Shown: positions 20,643 through 28,110, counted from the first letter of the stretch. The stretch: DNA of 53,471 bases from Acidimicrobiia bacterium (GCA_025937235.1 JAICRU010000010.1:1-53471); one strand, 5' to 3'. Translations and numbers: made by a program. Notes: a model not told the origin generated them from the letters alone.

Positions 20643-21914
20643 TTGACCACGCCGGTTGGTAACGAATTTCAGTCGCCGATGTATCACGAAGCGGCCGGTC
20701 AGTTCGACCGGGTGGCCCGGCTCATGGGTCTCGACGACAACGTGGCCGATCGGCTCCGTGTCCCGCAGAAATCCACCATGGTCAGCTTCCCGTTCCGTCG
20801 CGACACCTACTCCGAGGTGGAGACCCTGTTCGGATATCGGGTACAGCACCTGACCACCATGGGCCCAACCAAGGGCGGCATCCGCTACGCGGCCGACGTC
20901 GACCTCGGGGAAGTCGCCGCCCTGGCCATGTTGATGACCTGGAAGTGCGCCATCGTGGGTGTCCCTTTTGGTGGCGCCAAGGGCGGGGTGAGAGTCGACC
21001 CGATGGGTCTGTCCCGGGCCGAGCTGCAACGGGTCACTCGCCGCTTCACCATGGAGATCATCAATGTGATCGGGCCGGAGACGGACATCCCTGCCCCCGA
21101 CCTGGGTACCAACGAGCAGGTCATGGCGTGGCTGATGGACACCTATTCCCAGCATGTCGGCCACTCGGTCCCGGCTGTGGTGACCGGGAAGCCCCCCGCC
21201 CTCGGTGGCAGCGTCGCCCGACGGGAGGCGACCGGGCGTGGGCTGATGTTCCTCCTACCGCAGGCGGCCGGGATTCGTCAGATGAACCCCAACGAGCTCA
21301 CGATCGCGATCCATGGCTTCGGGAACGTCGGCCGTTATGCCGCCATTGCCGGCCACCAGATGGGGCTGAGGATCGCTGCGGTGTCCGACATCTCAGGCGC
21401 GTTGTATGACCCGGAGGGCCTCGATGTCGATGCAGTGGCCAAGTGGGTCGACGAGAACCGGTTCCTGGAGGGCTTCCCGGACGCCGACTTCATCGACGGG
21501 GACAAGATCTTCGTGCTCCCTGTCGACGTCCTCGTCCCGGCCGCCATCCAGAACGTGATCCGCGCCGACAACGCCGGGGACATCCAGGCCAAGATCGTGA
21601 TCGAGGGGGCCAACGGGCCCACGACGATCGAGGGGGATGACATCCTCAGGGAGAGAGGAATCCTGGTGATCCCCGACATCCTGGCCAATGCCGGGGGTGT
21701 CACCGTCTCGTACTTCGAGTGGGTACAGGACGTCCAGAAGTACTTCTGGACCGAGAACGAGGTAGTGGCCCGTCTCCGCGAGATCATGACTCGTGCCTTC
21801 AGCGACGTGCACAACGTGGCCCTGAACGAAGACGTCGATCTGAGGACGGCGGCCCTGATCAAGGGGATCCGCAAGGTGGCAGACGCCAAGTTGGTCCGGG
21901 GGATCTTCCCCTAG
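20643..21914 (+). CDS. Glu/Leu/Phe/Val dehydrogenase (glutamate dehydrogenase-like)
   Basis: A 423-residue oxidoreductase that interconverts an amino acid and its 2-oxo acid with NAD(P). The substrate-binding segments GPTKGGIRY and PFGGAKGGVRVDP (with the catalytic lysine) are in the first half. The nucleotide-binding loop is GFGNVGR in the second half. The length is typical of glutamate dehydrogenase, the likely activity, but branched-chain or phenylalanine specificity cannot be ruled out. The start is TTG, supported by a strong GGAGG. The stop overlaps the stop of the opposing nuclease gene within the tetranucleotide CTAG. Confidence 0.93.
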   Translation: MTTPVGNEFQSPMYHEAAGQFDRVARLMGLDDNVADRLRVPQKSTMVSFPFRRDTYSEVETLFGYRVQHLTTMGPTKGGIRYAADVDLGEVAALAMLMTWKCAIVGVPFGGAKGGVRVDPMGLSRAELQRVTRRFTMEIINVIGPETDIPAPDLGTNEQVMAWLMDTYSQHVGHSVPAVVTGKPPALGGSVARREATGRGLMFLLPQAAGIRQMNPNELTIAIHGFGNVGRYAAIAGHQMGLRIAAVSDISGALYDPEGLDVDAVAKWVDENRFLEGFPDADFIDGDKIFVLPVDVLVPAAIQNVIRADNAGDIQAKIVIEGANGPTTIEGDDILRERGILVIPDILANAGGVTVSYFEWVQDVQKYFWTENEVVARLREIMTRAFSDVHNVALNEDVDLRTAALIKGIRKVADAKLVRGIFP

Positions 21915-22699
21915 TCCCCGGGGCCGGAGAAGGCCGGGCAGATCTCCTGGAACGAGCACCAATTGCACAGGGTCCCGGGCCGGGTTGGGAAGTTGCGGGT
22001 GGCCAAGGCCCGGTCGATGGCGTTCCACAACGCCCGTAGCTGGGAGTCCATGGCATCGAGCTGGCGATCGTCGATCTCCAATCGGTACAGGGTCGGCCCG
22101 CTCAGATAGAGGAGCCGAAGCTCCTTTGGGGTCTCACCGCTCCGTCGCCTGATCAGCAACGCATAGATCTTCAATGCGAAGAAGGCAGGGAGGGCGAAAC
22201 GCTCAGGTGGCGCCTTGCCGGTCTTGTAGTCGGTGATGACAAGACGCCCATCGTCGTCACGATCCATCCGGTCGAGGATGCCCCTGATGGTGATCCCGTC
22301 GAGATCCTCCAGCATGTCGAGCTCTCGGTCGATCGGGTCGAGACGAGCCGGGTCCTCGATGCTGAAGTAGTTGGCCAGCAGGACCAGCGAATCGACACCC
22401 CAGCGCCGCTCCTCCTCGGTGTCGGAGAACAGCCCGGTGAACTCGTCCGAGCCTCGGAGCTCGGACCATGCCTCCCGAAAGAGATCGTAGAGAAGCTGTG
22501 GTGAGCGTTCTGCGGAGGGATGGTCGAATAGGCGCTGGAGGGCGAGGTGGGCGGTGGTGCCGCGGGCCTGATAGATCGATGCCGGCTCGGCGAGACGGTC
22601 GATGGCGCGGAACTTGAAGAGCTGGGGGCACGTCTTGAAGTCCCCCGCCCGGCTCGGGGAAAGGGTCTCGAGAGGTGACAGCTCCAGTTCGACGGTCAT
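21911..22699 (-). CDS. RecB-family PD-(D/E)XK nuclease with four-cysteine Fe-S motif
   Basis: A 262-residue stand-alone nuclease. It has SRAGDFKTCPQLFKFR at the start (first cysteine), then GILDRMD and ITDYKTG (the D/DxK catalytic residues) and ends with LCNWCSFQEIC (three cysteines), the same four-cysteine frame as the nuclease domains of AdnA and AdnB. It resembles Cas4/RecB-like single-domain nucleases, but there is no CRISPR locus here. It overlaps the 3' end of the dehydrogenase gene tail to tail. It probably acts in DNA repair; partner unknown. Confidence 0.85.
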   Translation of the reverse strand: MTVELELSPLETLSPSRAGDFKTCPQLFKFRAIDRLAEPASIYQARGTTAHLALQRLFDHPSAERSPQLLYDLFREAWSELRGSDEFTGLFSDTEEERRWGVDSLVLLANYFSIEDPARLDPIDRELDMLEDLDGITIRGILDRMDRDDDGRLVITDYKTGKAPPERFALPAFFALKIYALLIRRRSGETPKELRLLYLSGPTLYRLEIDDRQLDAMDSQLRALWNAIDRALATRNFPTRPGTLCNWCSFQEICPAFSGPGD

Positions 22700-22899
22700 G
22701 CCGGCGAGTGTAAGACGGGCCTGTGACAGGAACGGGGAGCGTCGGGCGGGCCGCCACCAGAGGCGGATTCTCGGCGTGCGACGCGCAGCAAGCGGACGGC
22801 TCCCGATGCCGTCCGCACGTTTCTCTCGGGCCTTTCGTCATGGGGCAGACTGAGCGCGAAAAGATCGTCTAGCCCGCGAAAACAACGGCCCCGTAGGGC

Positions 22900-22928
22900 T
22901 TGACGCTCCCGGGACGATTTCGTACCTT
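22900..22928 (+). promoter_or_regulatory. Putative promoter of the first structured RNA
   Basis: TTGACG (22900-22905) and TACCTT (22923-22928) are 17 bp apart. This is the best sigma-70-type match I found in the window. No protein gene follows on this strand for 2.9 kb. Confidence 0.6.
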
Positions 22929-22934
22929 GCCGTC

Positions 22935-23082
22935 TACCGACACGGGTTCGCCCGGGTCGGGGAAGGCGAGGCTTCGGCCTCTCCGGATCGCCACCTGACT
23001 GGGGGCCCGCTTTCCCGGTCGAGTGGCACTGAGAGCCCCGAGAGGGCTGCGGCTTCGGCCAAGGCTTTCTCGGGGTCTCTCG
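22935..23082 (+). ncRNA. Putative structured non-coding RNA 1
   Basis: About 150 nt that form four successive strong hairpins. SL1: CCGAC(a)CGGG-UUCG-CCCG(g)GUCGG at 22937-22960. SL2: GAGGC-UUCG-GCCUC at 22968-22981, extended by GG/CC. SL3: GCCAC/GUGGC outside (22990-23027) and GACUGGG/CCCGGUC inside. SL4: the final hairpin at 23031-23081. UUCG tetraloops closed by C-G are favourable only on the plus strand, so the transcript should run rightward. A good promoter lies just upstream. I cannot match it to 4.5S, 6S, tmRNA, RNase P or any riboswitch. The rest of the 22700-23157 gap shows no gene. Confidence 0.6.
23031..23081 (+). terminator. Final hairpin of RNA 1, shared with RNA 2
   Basis: GAGAG/CUCUC and CCCCGAGA/UCUCGGGG form a 13-bp stem with one bulge, closed by an inner GGC-UUCG-GCC hairpin. 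The same element, with changes at several sites, is found at 25734-25787. No clear U-run follows. Confidence 0.5.
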
Positions 23083-23157
23083 CGTTCGAGGGCGTGTGGT
23101 CTGCGATCGGCCAGCCGACGCGGGCGTGCCGTCTCCGAGCCGACGTCCCCGGATCGC

Positions 23158-23664
23158 TCAGATGAAGATCGTTTGCGCTCCCTCGGAGAGCTCTATGAAG
23201 TCGCTGGCGCTGATGATCCCCTCCACACGATCGTAGAGGTCCTCGGGCTCGAGGTGCATCATGTCAGCCGACATCTTGCAGGCCCAGAGATGACCACCGG
23301 AGTCGGTGATCATCTCGAGGAACTCGGGGATGTCGGGCACGTCGATGCCCTCGATCTGCTTTTTCATCATGTGGGTGGCGAAGGAGGTCATACCTGGAAG
23401 CCCCATCAACATGGGTGGCATGTGGGTGGCCGGGTTGCCGAGGGGGGTGAACTGCAGGTGTGACATCGTCTCCTTGTTGATGATGTCGAACCCCCAGAAC
23501 GTGAAGAAGAGGTGGGTTTCGATTCCTTCCCCTAGTGCCGCGTTGGCCAGGACCATCCCCGGGTATGCCATGTCCAGCGAGCCCTTGGAGCAGATGATCG
23601 CCAGTTTGCGGCCAGAGCCCAGGTCGTCGAACACGGGGACCGGCGCTTCGAGTGTCAACGTCAT
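23158..23664 (-). CDS. DsrE2-like sulfur-relay protein
   Basis: A 168-residue DsrE/DsrF/DrsH-fold protein. C25 lies in AIICSKGS and C129 in WACKMSADMM; the latter matches the sulfur-carrying cysteine of DsrE2-type proteins. Residues about 85-100 (MGLPGMTSFATHMM) form a methionine-rich hydrophobic stretch often found in this subfamily. A strong GGAGGTG site lies 5 nt before the ATG. It is the last gene of a leftward sqr-dsrC/tusE-dsrE cluster with a 14-bp gap, which points to transfer of sulfane sulfur made by sulfide oxidation. The full sulfur-oxidation machinery (dsrAB, sHdr) is not in the window. Confidence 0.85.
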   Translation of the reverse strand: MTLTLEAPVPVFDDLGSGRKLAIICSKGSLDMAYPGMVLANAALGEGIETHLFFTFWGFDIINKETMSHLQFTPLGNPATHMPPMLMGLPGMTSFATHMMKKQIEGIDVPDIPEFLEMITDSGGHLWACKMSADMMHLEPEDLYDRVEGIISASDFIELSEGAQTIFI

Positions 23665-23678
23665 GTCAGCACCTCCGA

Positions 23679-23993
23679 TCAGACGCAGCCTGCCGGCTTG
23701 GGCAGGCCTGCGATGTATGCCATCTTCTTTGCCGGCTTCTTCGGGAAAAGCTCGAAGAGCCTCTTGGTGGGGATCCCGCCCACGGTCGTGACTCGACGCA
23801 GCGTCGGGGTCTCGCCCATCGCTTTGAAATCGTCACGGATGAACCGGATGGCCGCCCAGTGCTCATCGGTCAGCCGGATATCGATGTTGTCGGCCAGCGT
23901 GGAGGCCAGGTCTTCGGTCCACTCGTCGTAGACCGTCATGAATCCTTCCTGATCGACGTGAACGTCGTGGCCGCCGATGGTCGCAGTGCTCAT
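23679..23993 (-). CDS. DsrC/TusE family protein with a single cysteine
   Basis: A 104-residue small sulfur-relay protein. It ends in AGLPKPAGCV, the family signature, with the penultimate-position cysteine (C103, CysA). The second cysteine of true DsrC, eleven residues earlier, is alanine here (A92 in KKMAYIAG), so by the usual classification it is TusE-like and cannot form the intramolecular trisulfide bridge of DsrC. It starts within the sqr stop (ATGA) and has an AAGGAG site. Tandem placement with sqr and a DsrE-like gene argues for a role in sulfide-derived sulfur transfer rather than tRNA thiolation, but that is inferred. Confidence 0.88.
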   Translation of the reverse strand: MSTATIGGHDVHVDQEGFMTVYDEWTEDLASTLADNIDIRLTDEHWAAIRFIRDDFKAMGETPTLRRVTTVGGIPTKRLFELFPKKPAKKMAYIAGLPKPAGCV

Positions 23994-25252
23994 GGCACCA
24001 TCTCCTTTTCTGAGGTCGGTGTGGGAACGACCCGCTTCTTGCCGCGCATGGACATGGCCGTGGGCACCGGAAGGTCCCGGCCCGGCAGAAGAGCGTTCCA
24101 GTAGAGCCAACGGAAAGCGAGCTTGCCCCAGTGGTTGACCCGGCTCTCCCCCAGCAGTGTCAGGGGGCCAATGCCAGGCAGCGGGTACCGGCCGGGGAGG
24201 GGTTCCACGTCGTAGTTGAAATCGATGAGCATCGCCTTGCCGGAGCCGGATTCGACGAAACAGTTGGCGTGCCCGTCGAAGGAGTGAGTCATTGGCTTGC
24301 CCTTGATGTGCTCGAGGAAGTTGTCGACGAACACATCGACTGCGAAGTGGGCGACCGAGCCGGCTTTCGAGATGGGTAGATCGGCGGCATCGCCGATCGC
24401 GAAGACGTTGTCCCAGTGGGGAGAGAGAAAGGTGTGCTTGTCGACGGGAACACAATTGAGCTCGTTGCCCATGCCGCTCCTCTCGACGTAGGTTGCCCCC
24501 ATGTTGAGCGGGACCGTCACCAGCAGGTCGAAGGGAACGACTCTCTCGTCGAAGGAGATGATCTCCCCGGCATCGACATCGACTCTCTCGATGTAGAAAT
24601 CGGGCTCGATCCTGATGCCCCGCACCTCGAGCATGTCACCGAGCAGACCGGCTGCGACCGGCTTGGTGAATGCGGCGTCGAGCGGGGTCACGTAGGTGAT
24701 GTCGACGCGGTCCCTCATCCCACGCTCTTTGAAGAAGGAGTCGGCGAGAAAGGCGAATTCGAGCGGGGCGACGGGGCACTTGATCGGCATCTCGGTGATG
24801 TGCACCACCAGCCCCCCGCCCTCCCAGGTAGCCAGTCTCTCGCCCAGGGCACGGGCCCCGGCCAGGGTGTAGAAGTCGAATACGTTCTTTCCCCATCCCT
24901 CGGTCATGCCCGGCGTCTGGTCTGGTCGAGGCTCGACGCCGGTGGCGATCACGAGGAAGTCGTACGGGAGTTCGGTCCCGTCGACCAGGACGACATCGTC
25001 GTCGGGACGGACACGATCGATCTGGCCGATCACGAGTTCGACCCCGCTGGTGAGGTAGCGGCTGCGGGTTCGCAATATCTCGTCGGACTGGAAGCGCCCG
25101 AACGGGATGAAGAGATAGCCGGGCTGGTAGTGGTGGGTCTCGTATTGGTCGACGACGCTGACCTGCCATTCATCCTCCGGGAGGAGTGGTCGCATCCGAT
25201 TCGCGACCATGGTCCCCGCTGTGCCGCCGCCTAGCACGAGAAGGCGTTTCAT
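23990..25252 (-). CDS. sqr: Sulfide:quinone oxidoreductase-like flavoprotein
   Basis: A 420-residue FAD-dependent disulfide-reductase-fold enzyme that likely oxidises sulfide to sulfane sulfur and passes electrons to quinone at the membrane. FAD-binding loop GGGTAG is at residues 8-13 and the second FAD motif is AIGDAAD near 287. Three cysteines are present: C159 (IKCPVAP), C267 and C331 (HANCFVESGSGK). C159 and C331 fit the conserved pair of SQR. I chose the ATG at 25252, preceded by AAGGAG, rather than the far upstream open frame. It is the first gene of the sqr-tusE-dsrE operon. Confidence 0.88.
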   Translation of the reverse strand: MKRLLVLGGGTAGTMVANRMRPLLPEDEWQVSVVDQYETHHYQPGYLFIPFGRFQSDEILRTRSRYLTSGVELVIGQIDRVRPDDDVVLVDGTELPYDFLVIATGVEPRPDQTPGMTEGWGKNVFDFYTLAGARALGERLATWEGGGLVVHITEMPIKCPVAPLEFAFLADSFFKERGMRDRVDITYVTPLDAAFTKPVAAGLLGDMLEVRGIRIEPDFYIERVDVDAGEIISFDERVVPFDLLVTVPLNMGATYVERSGMGNELNCVPVDKHTFLSPHWDNVFAIGDAADLPISKAGSVAHFAVDVFVDNFLEHIKGKPMTHSFDGHANCFVESGSGKAMLIDFNYDVEPLPGRYPLPGIGPLTLLGESRVNHWGKLAFRWLYWNALLPGRDLPVPTAMSMRGKKRVVPTPTSEKEMVP

Positions 25253-25335
25253 CACCGCTCCTTGTCCGGGCAGGGACTCCTGTCTGCCACAAGGCCAGAA
25301 TCGGAGGGTTCCCGGAGACCCGATAGGGGACAAGG

Positions 25336-25347
25336 GCCCGATCGGGC
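25336..25347. promoter_or_regulatory. Perfect 12-bp palindrome upstream of sqr
   Basis: GCCCGATCGGGC lies 84 bp before the sqr start, between sqr and the promoter of RNA 2. It could be an operator for a dimeric repressor of the sulfide operon, but no such regulator is encoded nearby. Confidence 0.3.
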
Positions 25348-25399
25348 GGGACCACGGGGATGGCCACAAGCCTTCGCGAAAAAGAATCATCGTATGGAG

Positions 25400-25429
25400 T
25401 TGCCACCTCGATGGGTGCCGGTCTACCTT
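25400..25429 (+). promoter_or_regulatory. Putative promoter of the second structured RNA
   Basis: TTGCCA (25400-25405) and TACCTT (25424-25429) are 18 bp apart. The sequence TACCTTGCC is identical to the -10 region of RNA 1. Confidence 0.5.
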
Positions 25430-25435
25430 GCCCGC

Positions 25436-25790
25436 CACGCCGAAGGGGAAACTCGGCGGCGGCCCGAGCCAAGAGGCGCGGAGAGGCGAGAGCCGCTTCG
25501 AGGCCGTGGAACGGGACCCGGAGCCATCGGGAGACCGAGGGCACCGGGGACTTTCGGAAGATCGGACGGGGATCCTTCGGGATCGTCGAGCGGTCCCCGG
25601 ATGGCGGGTCTCACGACCCGCACAACCATCCCGGAGACGGGAGGGGCGATCTTCGGATCGCAACCTGCCGGAGGCCTCGGCCACCGGTAAGAACTCCACT
25701 CGGAGTTGGGTCCCCGGCCCGACACCGAATGGGCGAGAGTCCCGAGAGGGTCGAGGCTTCGGCCAAGGCTCCCTCGGGGCTTTCTCGTTT
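25436..25790 (+). ncRNA. Putative large structured non-coding RNA 2
   Basis: About 355 nt with a dense set of hairpins. GCCGA/UCGGC lies at 25439-25457. A long-range stem CCGGGGAC (25544-25551)/GUCCCCGG (25593-25600) encloses GAUCC-UUCG-GGAUC. GCGGGUC-UCAC-GACCCGC is at 25604-25621, GCGAUC-UUCG-GAUCGC at 25646-25661, CCGGaGGC-CUCG-GCCaCCGG at 25668-25687 and AACUCC-ACUC-GGAGUU at 25692-25707, then the final hairpin shared with RNA 1. No convincing protein-coding frame exists in 25253-25849. The hallmark conserved blocks of RNase P RNA and tmRNA are absent. The length and compactness suggest a stable RNA of unknown class. Confidence 0.6.
25734..25790 (+). terminator. Final hairpin of RNA 2, shared with RNA 1
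   Basis: CGAGA/UCUCG outside and CCCGAG/CUCGGG inside, capped by a UUCG hairpin and followed by CGTTTCT. About 44 of 52 positions match the element at 23031-23081 by eye, and the outer stem is kept although its unpaired bases differ. Confidence 0.55.
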
Positions 25791-25837
25791 CTGGCGGGCT
25801 TCCTCGCCTCCGCCCGCCGCCCGCCATGCCCCATCGG

Positions 25838-25843
25838 TAGCCT
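25838..25843 (+). promoter_or_regulatory. Putative leaderless -10 box (TAGCCT) of the PH-domain gene
   Basis: TAGCCT fits TANNNT and lies 6 nt before the ATG at 25850; there is no ribosome-binding site. Confidence 0.35.
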
Positions 25844-25849
25844 CAGCCC

Positions 25850-26461
25850 ATGGCCTACCCAGAGAAACTGCTCAGCCCGGGGGAGGAGATCAAGAGCGAG
25901 TTCCGGCCCCATTGGTCGGGGATCGTCTCGGAGCTACTGGTCTCGTTGATCGCACTCGTGGTGATCGTCGTAGTGGCGATACAGGGCTTCAGCTGGGGCG
26001 TCTGGGCGATCGGAGCCATCGTGTTGCTCTGGGTGGTCCTGGTGGCACGCGGTTTCATTCGATGGTTCACCACGTTGCACGTGATCACGAGCGAACGAGT
26101 CATCCATCGCGTGGGCTGGATCTCCAAGCAGGGAAAGGAGATCCCCCTGGAGGTGATCAACGATGTCGCCTTCAGCCAGTCGGCGTGGGAGCGGATCTTC
26201 GGCACCGGCGACCTTCTCATCGAGTCGGCTGGCACCCACGGCCAGACCAAGTACACCGACATCCCCGACCCGGAGGCGGTCCAGTCGTTGATCTATCAGG
26301 TTCGGGAGCAGCGTCAGCACGCCCTCCAGTCGGGCGGGGCGGCTGTCGCCGCTGAGAGCTCGGCCTCCCAGTTGGCCACGTTGTCCCGGCTCCACGACGA
26401 GGGCAAGCTCTCCGACATCGAGTTCGAAGCAGAGAAGCGCAAGCTGCTCGGAGGCACCTGA
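25850..26461 (+). CDS. PH-domain (bPH2) membrane protein with SHOCT tail
   Basis: A 203-residue protein with two predicted membrane helices (about 24-45 and 48-68), followed by a bacterial PH-like domain (about 75-150; VITSERVIHRVGW, then EVINDVAFSQSAWERIFGTG). It ends in a SHOCT motif (LSRLHDEGKLSDIEFEAEKRKLL). This architecture matches YdbS/DUF304-type proteins, whose role is membrane-associated but poorly known. TAGCCT lies 6 nt before the ATG with no Shine-Dalgarno, so it may be leaderless. Its stop overlaps the start of the acyl-CoA ligase. Confidence 0.85.
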   Translation: MAYPEKLLSPGEEIKSEFRPHWSGIVSELLVSLIALVVIVVVAIQGFSWGVWAIGAIVLLWVVLVARGFIRWFTTLHVITSERVIHRVGWISKQGKEIPLEVINDVAFSQSAWERIFGTGDLLIESAGTHGQTKYTDIPDPEAVQSLIYQVREQRQHALQSGGAAVAAESSASQLATLSRLHDEGKLSDIEFEAEKRKLLGGT

Positions 26462-28074
26462 TGCCGCACATGCAGGACTTCCCCCTCAACCTCTCCACCC
26501 TCTATGACAGGGCGGTCTGGCTCTACCCGGATCAGGAGATCGTCTCGGTCGAGTCGGATCGTTCCCGGGTCCGGACCACTTATGGCGAGACGGACGATCG
26601 GGTACGCCGCCTCGCCTCGGCTCTTCAGGGCCTTGGGCTTTCCTCAGGAGATCCGGTCGGTACATTCGCCTGGAACAACCGTCGTCATCACGAGCTCTAC
26701 TGGGCGACCGCGAACACAGGTCTGGTCTGTCACACCGTCAACATCCGCCTCTTCGCCGACCAGGTGGCCTACATCGTCAACCACGCCGGCGATGGGGTGA
26801 TCTTCGTCGACCCGGACCTGGTGCCGGTCCTCGCCCCGATCGTCCCTCTCCTGGACTCGGTCCGGACGGTCGTGGTCATGGGGGAGCAGGCCACCGAGGA
26901 CATCCCGGGGTCGATCGCGTACGAGGACCTGATCGGGGATGCCGAACCGCATGGATCTTGGCCCCAGCTGGACGAGCGTTCTCCGATGATGTTCTGTTAC
27001 TCATCGGGGACGACTGGCAACCCCAAGGGCGTCGCCTACACCCAGCGATCGACGTATCTGCACACCATCTCCAACCTGGCCAACTTCTCGATGCTGCCCA
27101 GTGACAACGTGCTGCCGGTGGTGCCGATGTTCCACGCCGCCGCCTGGGGGTATCCCTTCATGGCCGTCACCCAGGGGGCCAAGCTGACCTACCCCGGGCC
27201 CGACCTGACACCGCAGGCCCTGGTGCCCCTGCTCCAGGAGGAAAGGGTGACTTTCAGCGCCGGCGTGCCCACGGTATGGCTCGGCATCAAGCAGTACCTG
27301 GAGGCGCACCCGGAGGCGGATCTCTCCGCGATCCGGGCCTTCCTGTGTGGCGGGTCAGCGGTCCCGCGGGCCATGATCGAGTGGTACTGGCAGAACCTGG
27401 GCATCCGCGTGGTGCAGGGTTGGGGCATGACCGAGACCAACCCGGTCGCTTCGACCAGCTTGCTCAAACCGGAGATGGAGGACTGGGACCTCGAGCGTCA
27501 GCTCGATTTCCTGGAGACGGCCGGCATCCCGGTGGCCGGCCTGCAAGTCAAGATCGTCGACGAGGGCGGCGACGAGCTCCCCCACGACGGAGAGGCGTTC
27601 GGCGAGCTACTGATCCGAGGGCCATGGATCGCCGCCGAGTACTACCAGGACACCCGGTCCGCCCAATCGTTCGAGGATGGCTGGCTGCGCACCGGGGACG
27701 TGTGCAAGATCACCCCTGAGGGCTATATCAAGATCACCGATCGGGCCAAGGATGTGATCAAGTCGGGAGGAGAATGGATCTCCTCGATTGACCTCGAGAA
27801 TGCCCTGATGGCCCATCCGGACGTCAGCGAGGCCACAGTGGTCGGCCTGAAGCACGTGAAGTGGCAGGAGCGCCCGGTCGCCTTCGTGGTCCTCAGAGAG
27901 GGAGCCGAGGTTTCACAGCAAGAGCTGGCCGTCTTCCTCGAGGAGAGGGTTGCCAGGTGGTGGCTGCCCGACAGGATCCTGTTCATCGACCAGATCCCCA
28001 AGACCGGGACAGGCAAATTCGACAAGAAGGTGGTCCGGAACGAATACGCCGATCTCCTGATGGAGGACGGCTGA
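26461..28074 (+). CDS. Fatty-acyl-CoA synthetase (AMP-forming)
   Basis: A 537-residue ANL-superfamily ligase that activates a fatty acid to its acyl-AMP and then acyl-CoA. The P-loop is YSSGTTGNPKG near residue 180, the A5 motif is GWGMTETNP near 322, and the hinge region reads DGWLRTGDVCKITPEGY followed by ITDRAKDVIKSGGEW. The catalytic lysine is in PKTGTGKFDKK near the end. The layout fits medium- to long-chain fatty acyl-CoA synthetases of the FadD type; the exact chain length cannot be told. The ATG overlaps the TGA of the PH-domain gene. Confidence 0.93.
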   Translation: MPHMQDFPLNLSTLYDRAVWLYPDQEIVSVESDRSRVRTTYGETDDRVRRLASALQGLGLSSGDPVGTFAWNNRRHHELYWATANTGLVCHTVNIRLFADQVAYIVNHAGDGVIFVDPDLVPVLAPIVPLLDSVRTVVVMGEQATEDIPGSIAYEDLIGDAEPHGSWPQLDERSPMMFCYSSGTTGNPKGVAYTQRSTYLHTISNLANFSMLPSDNVLPVVPMFHAAAWGYPFMAVTQGAKLTYPGPDLTPQALVPLLQEERVTFSAGVPTVWLGIKQYLEAHPEADLSAIRAFLCGGSAVPRAMIEWYWQNLGIRVVQGWGMTETNPVASTSLLKPEMEDWDLERQLDFLETAGIPVAGLQVKIVDEGGDELPHDGEAFGELLIRGPWIAAEYYQDTRSAQSFEDGWLRTGDVCKITPEGYIKITDRAKDVIKSGGEWISSIDLENALMAHPDVSEATVVGLKHVKWQERPVAFVVLREGAEVSQQELAVFLEERVARWWLPDRILFIDQIPKTGTGKFDKKVVRNEYADLLMEDG

Positions 28075-28097
28075 CAGGCCGAGCCCGTACCAGCCGT

Positions 28098-28103
28098 TAC
28101 GGT
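28098..28103 (+). promoter_or_regulatory. Putative leaderless -10 box (TACGGT) of the HD-GYP/LuxR gene
   Basis: TACGGT lies 7 nt before the ATG at 28111, with no Shine-Dalgarno sequence between. Confidence 0.35.
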
Positions 28104-28110
28104 CGTTTGG

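Noticed and set aside
21911-22699. Cas4 nuclease of a CRISPR system
   Set aside because: The four-cysteine RecB fold is similar, but no repeats or other cas genes are in the window.
22970-23060. Cobalamin or other riboswitch on the minus strand
   Set aside because: A short GCCACT...GGGAAAG stretch recalls the B12 box, but the core motifs and a suitable downstream gene are missing, and the UUCG loops favour the plus strand.
25436-25790. RNase P RNA or tmRNA
   Set aside because: The universal RNase P blocks (GAGGAAAGTCC-like and ACAGAA-like) and the tmRNA tRNA-like ends are absent, although the length would fit.
25253-25912. N-terminal extension of SQR up to 25912
   Set aside because: The residues before the ATG at 25252 are Arg/Pro-rich and run through the RNA 2 region; the ATG has a good ribosome-binding site and the FAD motif follows at once.
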